From: Rahnella variigena
GTDB lineage: Bacteria; Pseudomonadota; Gammaproteobacteria; Enterobacterales; Enterobacteriaceae
Assembly (NCBI RefSeq): GCF_003610915.1
Contig: NZ_NSDJ01000001.1
Coordinates: forward strand, 2,976,001-3,040,000
DNA length: 64,000 bases
Direction: 5' to 3'
A program made the position numbers and the translations under genes. Shown here in pieces: positions 46,430-56,078 of this stretch. Every line of letters begins with the position of its first letter. Position 1 is the stretch's first letter. The notes under the pieces were generated by a model that was not told the origin of the DNA, searched no databases, and saw only the letters and a program-made list of their open reading frames with translations.

Positions 46430-47728
46430 ATGTCAACCACTAAACAACCTAATCCCTGGTACGTCGGGGTGGTTTCCGGCATGGCGTCATATATTGATTC
46501 TGCTGCTATAGTTTCAAACGGAACGGCTCTGGTTATTTATCAGAAAACGATCGGCACCACGGTAGTTCAGATAGGAATACTTTCAGGAATACTCACGCTG
46601 AGCATTGCGCTGGGGGCATTGACGGGCGGAAGGCTGGGCGATTGTTACGGCAGACGCAAAGTGTTTATTGCCACCATGATAATGATCATTATCGGCACGT
46701 TGTTTCTGGCATTCGGCGACACTTTTGCGCTGCTGCTGGCGGGAACATTGCTGGTCGGGCTGGCCACTGGTGCAGATTTACCCGTTTCTCTGGCGACAAT
46801 TGCCGAAGCGGCAACAGACAAAAACCGCGGCAAGATTATCGGCCTGTCGAATCTACTGTGGTTCTTAGGGATTGGCAGCACGATGGCAATTTCTGCCGTC
46901 GTAGGGGGTTGGGGGCGGCCCGGTGCGCAGATCATGTATCTGCATGTCTGCGCCGTGGCCGTCGTTTTGCTGGCGTTGCGCTGGACCATCCCGGAATCCC
47001 CATTATGGCTGATCGCGAAAAACGAAAGGCGTGCAGGCATTGTGACGGTGCGGGCTCAGAAAGCCTCATTTAAAGATCTCATCCACGGAAAATATTTGTG
47101 GCCGTTTATTGCGCTGTGTTTGTTTTATGCTTTCACCAATCTTGCCGCGAATACCGGTGGTCTGTTTGGCACCTATATCGCGGTAAATGTGGTGGGTATT
47201 TCCGTTGAACAAAATTCGCTGTGGAATCTGCTGACCATGCCGGTCGGTGTATTCGCCGGGATCATGTTTATGCGCTTTGTTGATACGCCGAAACGTATTC
47301 CCGCATTTATTCTGGGGGCTATTTGTTTCGCGGGCGGATTCTTCCTGCCGGTATTATTTAATTTCTCACCTGCCTCCTGGTTTTGTTGTCTATTCTTTAC
47401 TGCTATAGGCAGCGGACTGGCTTTCGAAGGAATCATGAAAGTCTGGTCACAGGAATCGTTCCCAACCATGCTGAGGTCTACGGCGCAAGGTATTATTGTC
47501 GCTATCTCCCGGTTGTTATGCGGTGTGCTGGCCTTTATTACGCCGCTGTTACTGGAAGCCGGACCGCAGGTGCTTTATACCCTGTTATCCGCGACAGTGG
47601 CTTCCGGATTATTGATCGGCTGGATCTGTTTTCACAGTAAACAACGAAACGAATTTAACAGTGAGGCCGAAGTGCTCATAAAAGATACAACGCCTGAATA
47701 TCCGGCATCCGCTGTTAAACAAATTTAG
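46430..47728 (+). CDS. MFS sugar transporter of the rhamnoside cassette
   Basis: Inner-membrane protein of 432 residues with about 12 hydrophobic segments. Sugar-porter style motifs are present: GGRLGDCYGRRKV in the first loop, and PESPLWLIAKNERRA in the middle loop. It should import L-rhamnose or intact rhamnosides, since the following rhamnosidase has no signal peptide. Its start follows AAGGACATT weakly. It is the first gene of the pair transporter-rhamnosidase, which are 39 bases apart. Confidence 0.85.
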   Translation: MSTTKQPNPWYVGVVSGMASYIDSAAIVSNGTALVIYQKTIGTTVVQIGILSGILTLSIALGALTGGRLGDCYGRRKVFIATMIMIIIGTLFLAFGDTFALLLAGTLLVGLATGADLPVSLATIAEAATDKNRGKIIGLSNLLWFLGIGSTMAISAVVGGWGRPGAQIMYLHVCAVAVVLLALRWTIPESPLWLIAKNERRAGIVTVRAQKASFKDLIHGKYLWPFIALCLFYAFTNLAANTGGLFGTYIAVNVVGISVEQNSLWNLLTMPVGVFAGIMFMRFVDTPKRIPAFILGAICFAGGFFLPVLFNFSPASWFCCLFFTAIGSGLAFEGIMKVWSQESFPTMLRSTAQGIIVAISRLLCGVLAFITPLLLEAGPQVLYTLLSATVASGLLIGWICFHSKQRNEFNSEAEVLIKDTTPEYPASAVKQI

Positions 47729-47767
47729 TTATCTATTTCACCGAAATTACGAAAGGAGTCACGAATT

Positions 47768-50428
47768 ATGCTCGCAGTAACCAGACTTACACTGAATCAG
47801 GAATCCGCATTATCAGGCGTGCAGGAACTTCCTGTATTGGGTTGGGAGATTGAAAGCCACAACAGAAACGTCCGGCAAACGGCGTATCGGATTCAGATTA
47901 GCCATCAACAGAGTTTTGATAATGTTCTGCTTCGCGGCGAATGGCAGGAAAGTGATTGTTCAAATAATGTTCCGTTAATGGAATTAATGCTTACCTCTTC
48001 CCAGCATTATTTTATTCGTGTGCAGGTGCGTGATAATTATGGCGAGACCAGTAACTGGAGTTCTCCCGCAGAGATGATATCAGGGGTGCTTTATTCTCAT
48101 GAATGGCAGGCTGATTTTATTTCTGCTGAAACACCGGCAGATAAAGATCAGTCCGCGGGCACATTACTGAGAAAATCGTTTGTCCTCAACTGTAGTGAAG
48201 ATATTCAGTCAGCCTTTATTCATGTCAGCGCGCTCGGGCTTTATGAATTACATCTTAATGGCCAGAAAGTCGGAGAAGATGCCCTGACGCCGGGCTGGAC
48301 GAGTTATCACAATCACTTACTTTATCAGACCTATAATCTGACCAGCCATCTGGAAAAGGGTGAAAACGTCATTGGCGCCATTGCAGGTGCAGGCTGGTAC
48401 AAAGGCGATATGGGGTTCAGCCGTCATCGTAACTATTACGGCGAGCAAACTGCCTTTATTTCGCAACTGGTCATCAATTACAAAGACGGTTCTCAGGAGG
48501 TTGTGGTCAGTGATGAAAGCTGGAAATGCCACGACTCCGCCATTCTTTTTTCAGAAATCTATGACGGCGAAATTTATGATGCGCGCCGGGAAATACCCGG
48601 CTGGTGCGCGAAAGGTTTCTCTGACAATGCCTGGCGGCCGGTCAGTCGTGTGGCGCATGAAAAATCCACGCTGGTCGCGCAGGGAAGTAACACGGTCAGA
48701 AAAATGGAAGAACTTAAACCGGTTGCGCTTATCACCACGCCGCAGGGTGATACGGTCATGGATTTTGGTCAGAATCTCAGCGGTTGGGTGGAGTTTACGG
48801 TCCGGGGTAAAGCGGGCGATAAAGTGGTGCTGCGCCACTTTGAAGTGCTGGATGCGCAGGGCAATGTGTATCTTGATAACCTGCGTTCAGCCACGCAGCG
48901 CACTGAGTATGTTCTCAAAGGTGAGGGCGAAGAAACCTGGCATCCGCATTTCACCTGGCAGGGATTCCGTTTTGTGAAAGTAGAGGAGTATCCGGCACCG
49001 CTGGATCTGAATAATTTCACTGCGATTGTTTTGCATTCCGCAATGGAACAGACCGGCTATTTCGCCTGCTCAAATCCTGAATTAAATCAGTTGCATCACA
49101 ACATTTTGTGGGGCCTGAAAGGTAACTTTGTTGATGTGCCGACGGACTGCCCGCAGCGTGACGAAAGGCTGGGCTGGACGGGCGATGCACAGATTTTTTG
49201 CCGCACGGCGAGCTATCTGATGCAAACCCGCAATTTCTTCGCCAAATGGCTGACCGATCTTCGTTATGACCAGACACCGGAAGGCGGCGTGCCGCACGTT
49301 ATCCCGGATATCCTTACCGGCTATTGTGGCAAAGACCGTTTGCTGTCGGAAGGTGGAACTCATTCCGCATCGGCGTGGGCGGATGCGGCGGTGATCAATC
49401 CGTGGACGATGTACCTGATGTATGGCGATACCAACGTGCTGGAAAATCAGTACGCCAGCATGAAAGGCTGGATTGATTTCATGACTGACCATGCCGAAAA
49501 CCATATCTGGCGCTACAAATTGCAGTTCGGCGACTGGGTGGCGCTGGATGCAAAAGAGGGCAGTTACTTCGGTGCTACGCCAAACGACCTGACCTGTACG
49601 GCGTATTACGCTTACTCCACGCAATTGTTCGCCAAAACCGCCAAAGTGCTGAAACGCAACGCAGACTATGAGCATTACATTGCCCTGCATCAGGCGATTG
49701 TCGGGCGTTTTCAGGAGGAATTCTTCACACCGTCCGGGGGGCTGACGGCCAGAACGCAAACCGCTCATATTCTGGCGCTGTATTTCAATCTGGTACCCGA
49801 GGCGTTTCGCCAGAAAACGACTGATACGCTGGTTGAACTGCTCGAAGAACACGACGGCCATCTGGTCACCGGTTTTGTCGGTACGCCGTATTTCTGCCAT
49901 GCACTCAGCCAGAATGGCCGCGTCAAAGAAGCGTGGAATTTGCTGCTGAAAGACGATTTCCCGTCATGGTTGTATCAGGTGAAAGCCGGTGCCACCACCA
50001 TCTGGGAACACTGGGATGGCATTAAACCGGACGGCAGTATGTGGAGTGCCGACATGAATTCCTTCAATCACTATGCTTACGGCGCAGTGGGCGAATGGCT
50101 TTACCGTGTGGCGGCGGGAATTGAAGCGGACGAGGAACAGCCCGGATTCAAGCATTTCGTCATCAAACCGCTGACCGGCGGTGGCCTGAACTGGCTGGAA
50201 ACCCGCTATCAGTCGGTTTACGGCGCTATAGGTGTGCGCTGGGAAGTCAGTGGTCAGGACGTGAGTCTTTGCGTGAATGTTCCGGCAAATACCTCAGCCA
50301 CTCTGGTGCTGACGGGCGCTGAAACTTTACTGGAAGCCGATGGCGTGAAATTTATCCGTAATGCAGAAGGGTTTACCGCAGAGGTTGGCTCTGGCGAATA
50401 CCGGCTGAAATATCACGTCGCGGAATGA
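47768..50428 (+). CDS. Alpha-L-rhamnosidase, GH78
   Basis: Glycoside hydrolase of 886 residues that releases terminal L-rhamnose. Domains in order: an N-terminal fibronectin-like region, a lectin-like domain (SALGLYELHLNGQKVGEDALTPGWTSY landmarks), the (alpha/alpha)6 barrel and a C-terminal beta domain. The GH78 acid motif DCPQRDERLGWTGD is at 460-473, and the conserved glutamate in TTIWEHWDG near residue 745 fits the base. No signal peptide is present, so it works in the cytoplasm on imported rhamnosides such as flavonoid or plant cell wall fragments. AAAGGAG precedes the ATG. Confidence 0.92.
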   Translation: MLAVTRLTLNQESALSGVQELPVLGWEIESHNRNVRQTAYRIQISHQQSFDNVLLRGEWQESDCSNNVPLMELMLTSSQHYFIRVQVRDNYGETSNWSSPAEMISGVLYSHEWQADFISAETPADKDQSAGTLLRKSFVLNCSEDIQSAFIHVSALGLYELHLNGQKVGEDALTPGWTSYHNHLLYQTYNLTSHLEKGENVIGAIAGAGWYKGDMGFSRHRNYYGEQTAFISQLVINYKDGSQEVVVSDESWKCHDSAILFSEIYDGEIYDARREIPGWCAKGFSDNAWRPVSRVAHEKSTLVAQGSNTVRKMEELKPVALITTPQGDTVMDFGQNLSGWVEFTVRGKAGDKVVLRHFEVLDAQGNVYLDNLRSATQRTEYVLKGEGEETWHPHFTWQGFRFVKVEEYPAPLDLNNFTAIVLHSAMEQTGYFACSNPELNQLHHNILWGLKGNFVDVPTDCPQRDERLGWTGDAQIFCRTASYLMQTRNFFAKWLTDLRYDQTPEGGVPHVIPDILTGYCGKDRLLSEGGTHSASAWADAAVINPWTMYLMYGDTNVLENQYASMKGWIDFMTDHAENHIWRYKLQFGDWVALDAKEGSYFGATPNDLTCTAYYAYSTQLFAKTAKVLKRNADYEHYIALHQAIVGRFQEEFFTPSGGLTARTQTAHILALYFNLVPEAFRQKTTDTLVELLEEHDGHLVTGFVGTPYFCHALSQNGRVKEAWNLLLKDDFPSWLYQVKAGATTIWEHWDGIKPDGSMWSADMNSFNHYAYGAVGEWLYRVAAGIEADEEQPGFKHFVIKPLTGGGLNWLETRYQSVYGAIGVRWEVSGQDVSLCVNVPANTSATLVLTGAETLLEADGVKFIRNAEGFTAEVGSGEYRLKYHVAE

Positions 50429-50454
50429 AGTGGTCAGGTAGCAGGTCGTTGAAG

Positions 50455-50486
50455 AACACCTCCTTTGCGAAAAGGAGGTGTTTTTT
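50455..50486. terminator. Terminator of the rhamnoside operon
   Basis: Perfect 12-bp stem AACACCTCCTTT / AAAGGAGGTGTT closed by a stable GCGA tetraloop, followed by T. It also faces the convergent carboxypeptidase gene. Confidence 0.9.
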
Positions 50487-50506
50487 ACAGCTGAATTACA
50501 GATGAA

Positions 50507-51988
50507 TTACAAATAGCGATTTTCGAGATGCGCGCGGAAGAACGCAGGATTCAGCGTTTCGCCCGTGGCATTTTTGATCAGCTGATCGGTTGAGAAACGG
50601 CTGCCGTGTTGCCAGATATTTTGCTGCAACCACTGGAACAACGCCGTCAGGTCGCCGCGTACAATATCGTCCTGCAACGTAGGGATCGCTTTGTTGGCCG
50701 TCTGGAACAGTTGTGCGGCATACATGGCACCCAGCGTATACGTCGGGAAATAACCAAATCCGCCGTCGGTCCAGTGAATATCCTGCATACAACCGTCGCG
50801 GTAGTTCCCGACGGTATTGATGCCCAGATATTCCTTCATCTTGCTGTTCCACAAGGCCGGAATATCGTCAACTTCAACGTCACCTTCCATCAGTGCTTTT
50901 TCGATTTCATAACGCAAAATCACGTGAGCCGGATAGCTCAGTTCATCGGCGTCAACACGGATGAAACCAGGCTGAACGCGCTGGTTCAGTTTCATAAAGT
51001 TGCTTTCATCCAGCCCTTCGCGATGGCCGAATTGCTCGATTACCAGCGGGTAAACTGACTTCAGGAACGGCTCGCTGCAACCTAATTGCATCTCAAACAG
51101 CAGGCTTTGAGATTCATGCACGCCCATTGAGCGTGCGTTTGAAACCGGCTGACCGAGCCATTCTTTCGGCAGATTCTGCTCATAACGCGCATGACCCGTT
51201 TCATGGATCACACCCATCATGGCGCTGAGGAATTCATCTTCGTTATAGCGCGTGGTGATACGCACATCCTGCGGCACGCCGCCACAGAACGGGTGCGCGC
51301 TGACATCCAGACGACCGGCGCCAAAGTTAAAGCCCAGACGTTCCATCACTTTCAGCCCGAGCTGGCGCTGTTTTTCGATGTCGAACGGACCCTGCGGCGC
51401 GATGCGGGTTTCAGATTTTTGCTTTTCGACCACGGTCTGCAACAAATCCGGCAACCAGGTTTTCAAATCGCCAAACAGCACGTCGAGTTTCTGCGAGGTC
51501 ATACCCGGTTCGTACAAATCGAGCAGGGCATCGTAGCGGCTGATGCCCGCGGCTTCTGAACGCAGCTGCGCTTCCTGACGGCTCAGTTTCACCACTTCTT
51601 TCAGGTTATCAGCGAAACCTTCCCAGTCATTGCTTTTGCGCTGAATGCGCCATGCCTGCTCGCAACGCGCGCCTGCCAGTGATTTTGCCTGCACCAGACT
51701 TTCCGGCAACAGGGCGGCCTGCTGGTAATGACGACGCATCTCACGCAGGTTTGCCTGCTCCACGTCGTTGAGCTGTTCGCCGCCCGCCTGCTCCAGCCAT
51801 TCACCAACCTGTTTCGCGGTGAGGATCTGATGCGTCAGCACGCTCAGTTCGGCCAGTGCTTCCGAACGGGCTTGTCCGCCTTCCGGTGGCATCATGGCGG
51901 CGGCGTCCCAGCCTGCAATTGCCGATAAGTGGCCAAAGCGGGAGAGGCGGGCGAAGGTGTCGTGTAGTTTTTTATAAGCGATGGTCAT
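50507..51988 (-). CDS. Carboxypeptidase of the Taq (M32) family
   Basis: Metallocarboxypeptidase of 493 residues that removes C-terminal amino acids in the cytoplasm. The zinc-binding HExxH is HETGH in MGVIHETGHARYEQN, and the segments AGWDAAAMMPPEGG, SAHPFCGG and RVQPGFIRVDADELSYPAHVILR are typical of M32. The ATG at 51988 follows GGGAG. It overlaps the 3' end of rstB by 17 bases, so it is probably the third gene of the rstA-rstB transcript. E. coli does not have this gene next to rstB. Confidence 0.92.
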   Translation of the reverse strand: MTIAYKKLHDTFARLSRFGHLSAIAGWDAAAMMPPEGGQARSEALAELSVLTHQILTAKQVGEWLEQAGGEQLNDVEQANLREMRRHYQQAALLPESLVQAKSLAGARCEQAWRIQRKSNDWEGFADNLKEVVKLSRQEAQLRSEAAGISRYDALLDLYEPGMTSQKLDVLFGDLKTWLPDLLQTVVEKQKSETRIAPQGPFDIEKQRQLGLKVMERLGFNFGAGRLDVSAHPFCGGVPQDVRITTRYNEDEFLSAMMGVIHETGHARYEQNLPKEWLGQPVSNARSMGVHESQSLLFEMQLGCSEPFLKSVYPLVIEQFGHREGLDESNFMKLNQRVQPGFIRVDADELSYPAHVILRYEIEKALMEGDVEVDDIPALWNSKMKEYLGINTVGNYRDGCMQDIHWTDGGFGYFPTYTLGAMYAAQLFQTANKAIPTLQDDIVRGDLTALFQWLQQNIWQHGSRFSTDQLIKNATGETLNPAFFRAHLENRYL

Positions 51989-53315
51989 TGTGGCTCCCTT
52001 CCTGATTTTCGTTATTAGGCTGCTCAACAGCCAGATTAAATGTCGGTTTTACCGGCCAGCTGAAACGCAGACTGGCACCGCCCAGCGGGCTGCTGTCAAC
52101 GGCGATGCGTCCCTGATAGGCCACGGCGATGGAATGTACGATAGCCAGCCCCAGCCCGCAGCCGCCGGTAGCGCGATCGCGGCTTGGGTCCAGACGCACG
52201 AAAGGTTCGAAGATCCGCTGACGTTCTTCCTGCGGAATGCCCGGCCCGTCGTCTTCGACTTGCAGGCTGGCCAGTTCACCGTCCAGCCACAGGCTGACGC
52301 GCAGGGTTTCCTGTGAATAACGCAGCCCGTTATTGACCAGATTATCCAGCACGCGCTCCATCAGGCGTAAATCCACGCCGCCGAAATCGCTGTTTTGCGG
52401 CGCGTCATACAGGATCGTGCGCTCGGTGATCATGCGGAAATCATCGACTTTGTCTTCCAGCCATTCTGCCAGATTCACTTTTTCAAGATTCAGCGTCACC
52501 TGCGGCCGGTCAAGGCGCGCATACGTGAGCAGTTCATCGATCAGCGCTTCAAGCTGCCCGATATCCCGGTTGATGGCGATTTGCTCCGCCTCGGGTAAAT
52601 TTTCGCTGATCGCCAGCCGGTAACGCAGGCGAACCAGCGGTGTACGAAGCTCATGCGCAATGCCGTCGATCAGCAGTTTTTTACTGGCCACCAGCGTGCT
52701 GATATTGTCCGCCATCTGATTAAATGCCACACCCAGACGGTTCAGGCTGGAGGTCGAATCAAAATCAATGCGCTCGTCAAGATGCCCGTTACCCAGGCGC
52801 AGCGCCGAGTTCTCCAGACGCAGCAAATCCTGCCAGTGCGGACGCATCCACAGGAAAACGGGTAAAGCGAGCGACAGGCCGATGAACATCAGCAGAACGA
52901 GATCAAGCACGCGCATCTCGTGCATGTAAAACAGATACGGGATCGGACCGACCACCAGCACGTAATGGCTGCGCGGCACCCGCTGGATAAACGTATATTC
53001 ATCATCGAGCGCGACAATTTCGCCGTCTTTCAGGCGCTGATCGAGCAGCGGACTGAGTTTGCGTTTGCCCAGAGGTTCAATGTGCAGTTTGAAAGACAGA
53101 TTCAGATCCAGCGTATTAATGGTCTTATTCCAGTCTTTGATCGGGATTTCCCTCAGCTCACTGCGCATTAAATAGAGCGAACTTTTCATCAGGTCGTTCA
53201 TGGACTGCCGGCCGGTTTTCTCCGCGGTCACTTTATAGACCAGCCCGACCAGCATCGCCATGACCATAAAGCAGACCAGCAGTAACAAAAAGAACTGGAT
53301 GAAAAGCTTTTTCAT
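51972..53315 (-). CDS. rstB: Sensor histidine kinase RstB
   Basis: Membrane sensor kinase of 447 residues. One membrane segment at residues 4-27 and a second near 136-155 flank a periplasmic domain of about 108 residues; HAMP follows, then the phospho-acceptor His in DGIAHELRTPLVRLRYR, and the ATPase motifs NLVNNGLRYS, DDGPGI and GCGLGLAIVHSIA. It is about 14 residues longer than E. coli RstB, because the C terminus runs into the carboxypeptidase gene. It overlaps rstA by four bases. In E. coli RstBA is under PhoPQ and affects acid and biofilm genes. Confidence 0.95.
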   Translation of the reverse strand: MKKLFIQFFLLLLVCFMVMAMLVGLVYKVTAEKTGRQSMNDLMKSSLYLMRSELREIPIKDWNKTINTLDLNLSFKLHIEPLGKRKLSPLLDQRLKDGEIVALDDEYTFIQRVPRSHYVLVVGPIPYLFYMHEMRVLDLVLLMFIGLSLALPVFLWMRPHWQDLLRLENSALRLGNGHLDERIDFDSTSSLNRLGVAFNQMADNISTLVASKKLLIDGIAHELRTPLVRLRYRLAISENLPEAEQIAINRDIGQLEALIDELLTYARLDRPQVTLNLEKVNLAEWLEDKVDDFRMITERTILYDAPQNSDFGGVDLRLMERVLDNLVNNGLRYSQETLRVSLWLDGELASLQVEDDGPGIPQEERQRIFEPFVRLDPSRDRATGGCGLGLAIVHSIAVAYQGRIAVDSSPLGGASLRFSWPVKPTFNLAVEQPNNENQEGSHNDHRL

Positions 53316-54043
53316 TCCTGCAGTGACTCCCAGGCATTAGGGGCAAACAGATAGCCTTTGTTACGCACGGTTTTAATGCGGAAGGGCTCAAGTGTGTTGT
53401 CATATAACTTGCGACGCAGGCGGGAAATCGCCACATCGATACTGCGATCCAGCCCGTCATAGCTGACGCCACGCAGATTTTTCAGCAAAGCTTCGCGATC
53501 CATAATGCGGCCTGCGTGGGTCGCCAGTTCCCACAGCAAATCAAAGTCGGAAGTGGAAAGCACTATAGTTTCATCCACCAGCGTGACTTCGCGGTTCACC
53601 GGATCGATACATAACTGGCCAAAGTGCAGGGCATTGCCGCTTTTCAGGGTCTGAACCGGCTGTTCGCTCTGCAGGGTCTGCGCCGGACTCTGGCGTAAAT
53701 GCAGGCGCAAACGCGCCAGAAGCACTGCCGGTGGCGTCGTTTTCAGGATGTAATCGTTAGCGCCCATTTCCAGCGATAAGATGTGGTTCATGTCGCTGTC
53801 GAGCGAGGTCAGCAATACGATGGGCCCCGGAAATATCGGCCGTAAATCGCGGCACAACGTCATGCCGTCTTTGCCGGGAAGCATGATGTCCAGCAGGACA
53901 AGATCGGGTTTTTCTTTCTCAATGCGCGCCTGCGCTGTATCGCCACGCGGCTCAACCAGAACATCAATATCGTGTTTACCCAGATAGGCGGCGATCAGGT
54001 TGCCGACTTCTACATCATCTTCTACAAAAACGATTTTATTCAT
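53312..54043 (-). CDS. rstA: Response regulator RstA
   Basis: OmpR-type regulator of 243 residues. The receiver domain has acidic residues FVEDDVEV, the phospho-acceptor Asp in VLLDIMLPGKDG, and the conserved Lys (ILKTTPP). The C-terminal winged helix includes LRGVSYDGLDRSIDVAISRLRRKL and IKTVRNKGYLF. It is first in the rstA-rstB-carboxypeptidase operon; start and stop overlap with rstB as ATGA-type coupling. No clear PhoP box was recognised in the 296-base upstream gap. Confidence 0.95.
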   Translation of the reverse strand: MNKIVFVEDDVEVGNLIAAYLGKHDIDVLVEPRGDTAQARIEKEKPDLVLLDIMLPGKDGMTLCRDLRPIFPGPIVLLTSLDSDMNHILSLEMGANDYILKTTPPAVLLARLRLHLRQSPAQTLQSEQPVQTLKSGNALHFGQLCIDPVNREVTLVDETIVLSTSDFDLLWELATHAGRIMDREALLKNLRGVSYDGLDRSIDVAISRLRRKLYDNTLEPFRIKTVRNKGYLFAPNAWESLQE

Positions 54044-54339
54044 TGGCTTGCTGCTTTAAGAAATCCGGTGATTAGGATAGCGTGACCCGGCTGGCGACGC
54101 CATCCTGCGAGCGTAATAGAACATGTCAGTTTTGCGGCGTAAATTCCATATACGCGAAATACTTTCGATAAATTCTGAAATGATAAATTTTGTCTGATCA
54201 GGCAATAATTGCTCAAACTTAAGCACCCGAACCGACTGGCAAAGTATCGGTGAATTATGCCATTATATAGGTGAATATCTTCATCGTTACAGATTGATTT
54301 ACCTAATTGATTGACCCTGACCAGGAAGAGGAATAGGGG

Positions 54340-54759
54340 ATGAATGAAAACCGCCTGGTACCTGATGCGCGCAGTCAAAAAGCGACCTTTGACTATATGG
54401 AGTATTTGTCCGCATCCTGCAAAAAGAAATGGAGCTTTGTTGACGCGATTTACGGTGTGATGCCGTTCTTCGGCATGGTACTGAAATCCCGCTCTAAAAA
54501 AGAAAATTCCCGGCAGGAAGCCTTACGCGCACTGGCTTTACAGGTGGTATCCACGCAGGTCAGCGATGAAACCAATATCGTCCGGCTGATTGAACTGGCA
54601 GAGCAGCAAAATATGTACAGCATTGATATTAACCTGCCGTACTCACTGACCGAAGAACAGCTCACTGCGATTAAAGTGGAATGCAAACATCTGGTGCAAT
54701 TAAGTCAGAATAACGATCATCTGTTAGTGCAGATTATGCAGATGCCTTCCAGGCACTGA
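54340..54759 (+). CDS. Unrecognised 139-residue protein
   Basis: I do not recognise this gene. The product has no signal peptide and no certain membrane segment, though WSFVDAIYGVMPFFGMVLK near residues 31-49 is hydrophobic. A basic patch KSRSKKENSRQ follows, then a helical region and IDINLPYSLTEEQLTAIKVE, ending VQIMQMPSRH. GAGG lies about 12 bases ahead of the ATG and AGGGG directly before it. It is a single gene divergent from rstA with its own terminator, so it may be controlled with the rst system; this is only a positional hint. Confidence 0.65.
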   Translation: MNENRLVPDARSQKATFDYMEYLSASCKKKWSFVDAIYGVMPFFGMVLKSRSKKENSRQEALRALALQVVSTQVSDETNIVRLIELAEQQNMYSIDINLPYSLTEEQLTAIKVECKHLVQLSQNNDHLLVQIMQMPSRH

Positions 54760-54781
54760 TTTATCCGTGATGCTTGTAAAA

Positions 54782-54807
54782 AGAAAGGCCGCTTGCGCGG
54801 CCTTTCT
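54782..54807. terminator. Bidirectional terminator after the 139-residue gene
   Basis: Perfect 11-bp stem AGAAAGGCCGC / GCGGCCTTTCT with loop TTGC, between convergent genes. Confidence 0.85.
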
Positions 54808-54842
54808 CATTTTCAGATCATGCTGAATGCGCAGTTTCCTGC

Positions 54843-56078
54843 TTATTTCTTCAGTTCTGCACGCAGGTCTTTCACGTCTGAGGCTGACACCGGCGCAGCG
54901 GCATTTCCCCAGCTGTTACGGATATACGTCAGCACGTTCGCCACATCGGCGTCACTCATGTTGGCATCAAACGAAGGCATAGACGGCGCCGTTGGTTTGC
55001 TGTCCGTTGCGACCGGACGGCTTCCCGTCAGCACTACGCGGATAAGCGATGTGGCATTGGTCTGATTAATCAGCGCGGAATCAGCCAGACGCGGGAACAG
55101 TCCATCCTGACCTTTGCCGTCCGGCGTATGGCACGCAGAACAACGGTCAGCATAGATGTGCTTCCCGGCCATCATGGCGTTATCTTCCGCTTTCACCGGC
55201 GCAGGGGCTTTATTCCCGCTGTCGTGACCACTGTCTTTCAGATAAACCGCCACGGCTTTGAGATCCGCATCCGTCCAGTGCTGTGAAGAATTCGTTACTT
55301 CTTCAGCCATCGGGCCTGATGCCATATCGAAGCGGTTAGAACCGGTCTTCAGATACTGCATCAGATCTTCCTGCGTCCAGTTGCCGATACCGGTGTGTTT
55401 ATTGGTAGTGATGTCCGGAGCAACCCAGTTTTCCACCACGGCGCCCTGCAGGAACTCGCTGTCTTTATCGCCGCCGATCATATTTTTCGGCGTGTGGCAG
55501 GTTCCGCAGTGTCCCAGGCCTTCAACAATATAGGCGCCGCGATTCCATTCAGCAGACTTATCCATCTGCGGTTTGAATTCGCCTTTGTTGAAGTTCAGCC
55601 AGTTCCAGCCCATCAGACTGGTACGGACGTTGAACGGGAACGGCAGCTGGTTGGTTTCGACTTCGTGATGCACCGGTTGCAGGGTTTGCAGATAAGCCCA
55701 GATGGCGGCGTTATCGTCACGGGTGACTTTGGTGTACGCCGTGAACGGCATCGCACCATACAGACGTTTTCCGCCGTGACCGATGCCTTCGGACATCGCG
55801 CGCTGGAAGTCGTCGAAGCTCCATTTACCGATACCCGTTTCCGGATCCGGCGTGATGTTTGCGCCGACCAGACGGCCAAATGGCGTTTCAATCGGCACGC
55901 CACCGGCGAAAGGTTTGGCATCCGGCGTTGAGGCCGTATGACAGGCCGCGCAGTCGCCCACGGTGGCCAGATAACGCCCGCGTTCTACCTGATCGAAAGA
56001 GCCGTCACCCGCGGCATGTGCCAGACCGGGAACGCTCAGTGCCAGTAATCCGAGTGAGAATGACGTTAATTTCTTCAT
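54843..56078 (-). CDS. Tri-heme cytochrome c subunit of a gluconate-type dehydrogenase
   Basis: Periplasmic/membrane cytochrome of 411 residues. The signal peptide ends near residue 22 (PGLAHAA). Three heme-binding CxxCH motifs are at 43-47 (CAACH), 191-195 (CGTCH) and 313-317 (CSACH), the arrangement of the cytochrome subunit of gluconate, 2-ketogluconate, sorbitol and alcohol dehydrogenases. It passes electrons from the flavoprotein to ubiquinone. Its start overlaps the stop of the flavoprotein gene by four bases. Third gene of the operon. Confidence 0.9.
   Translation of the reverse strand: MKKLTSFSLGLLALSVPGLAHAAGDGSFDQVERGRYLATVGDCAACHTASTPDAKPFAGGVPIETPFGRLVGANITPDPETGIGKWSFDDFQRAMSEGIGHGGKRLYGAMPFTAYTKVTRDDNAAIWAYLQTLQPVHHEVETNQLPFPFNVRTSLMGWNWLNFNKGEFKPQMDKSAEWNRGAYIVEGLGHCGTCHTPKNMIGGDKDSEFLQGAVVENWVAPDITTNKHTGIGNWTQEDLMQYLKTGSNRFDMASGPMAEEVTNSSQHWTDADLKAVAVYLKDSGHDSGNKAPAPVKAEDNAMMAGKHIYADRCSACHTPDGKGQDGLFPRLADSALINQTNATSLIRVVLTGSRPVATDSKPTAPSMPSFDANMSDADVANVLTYIRNSWGNAAAPVSASDVKDLRAELKK

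Noticed and set aside
49082..49900. Minus-strand open frame (272 codons) inside the rhamnosidase gene
   Set aside because: The plus frame shows clear GH78 motifs through the whole stretch; the antisense product has no domain pattern.
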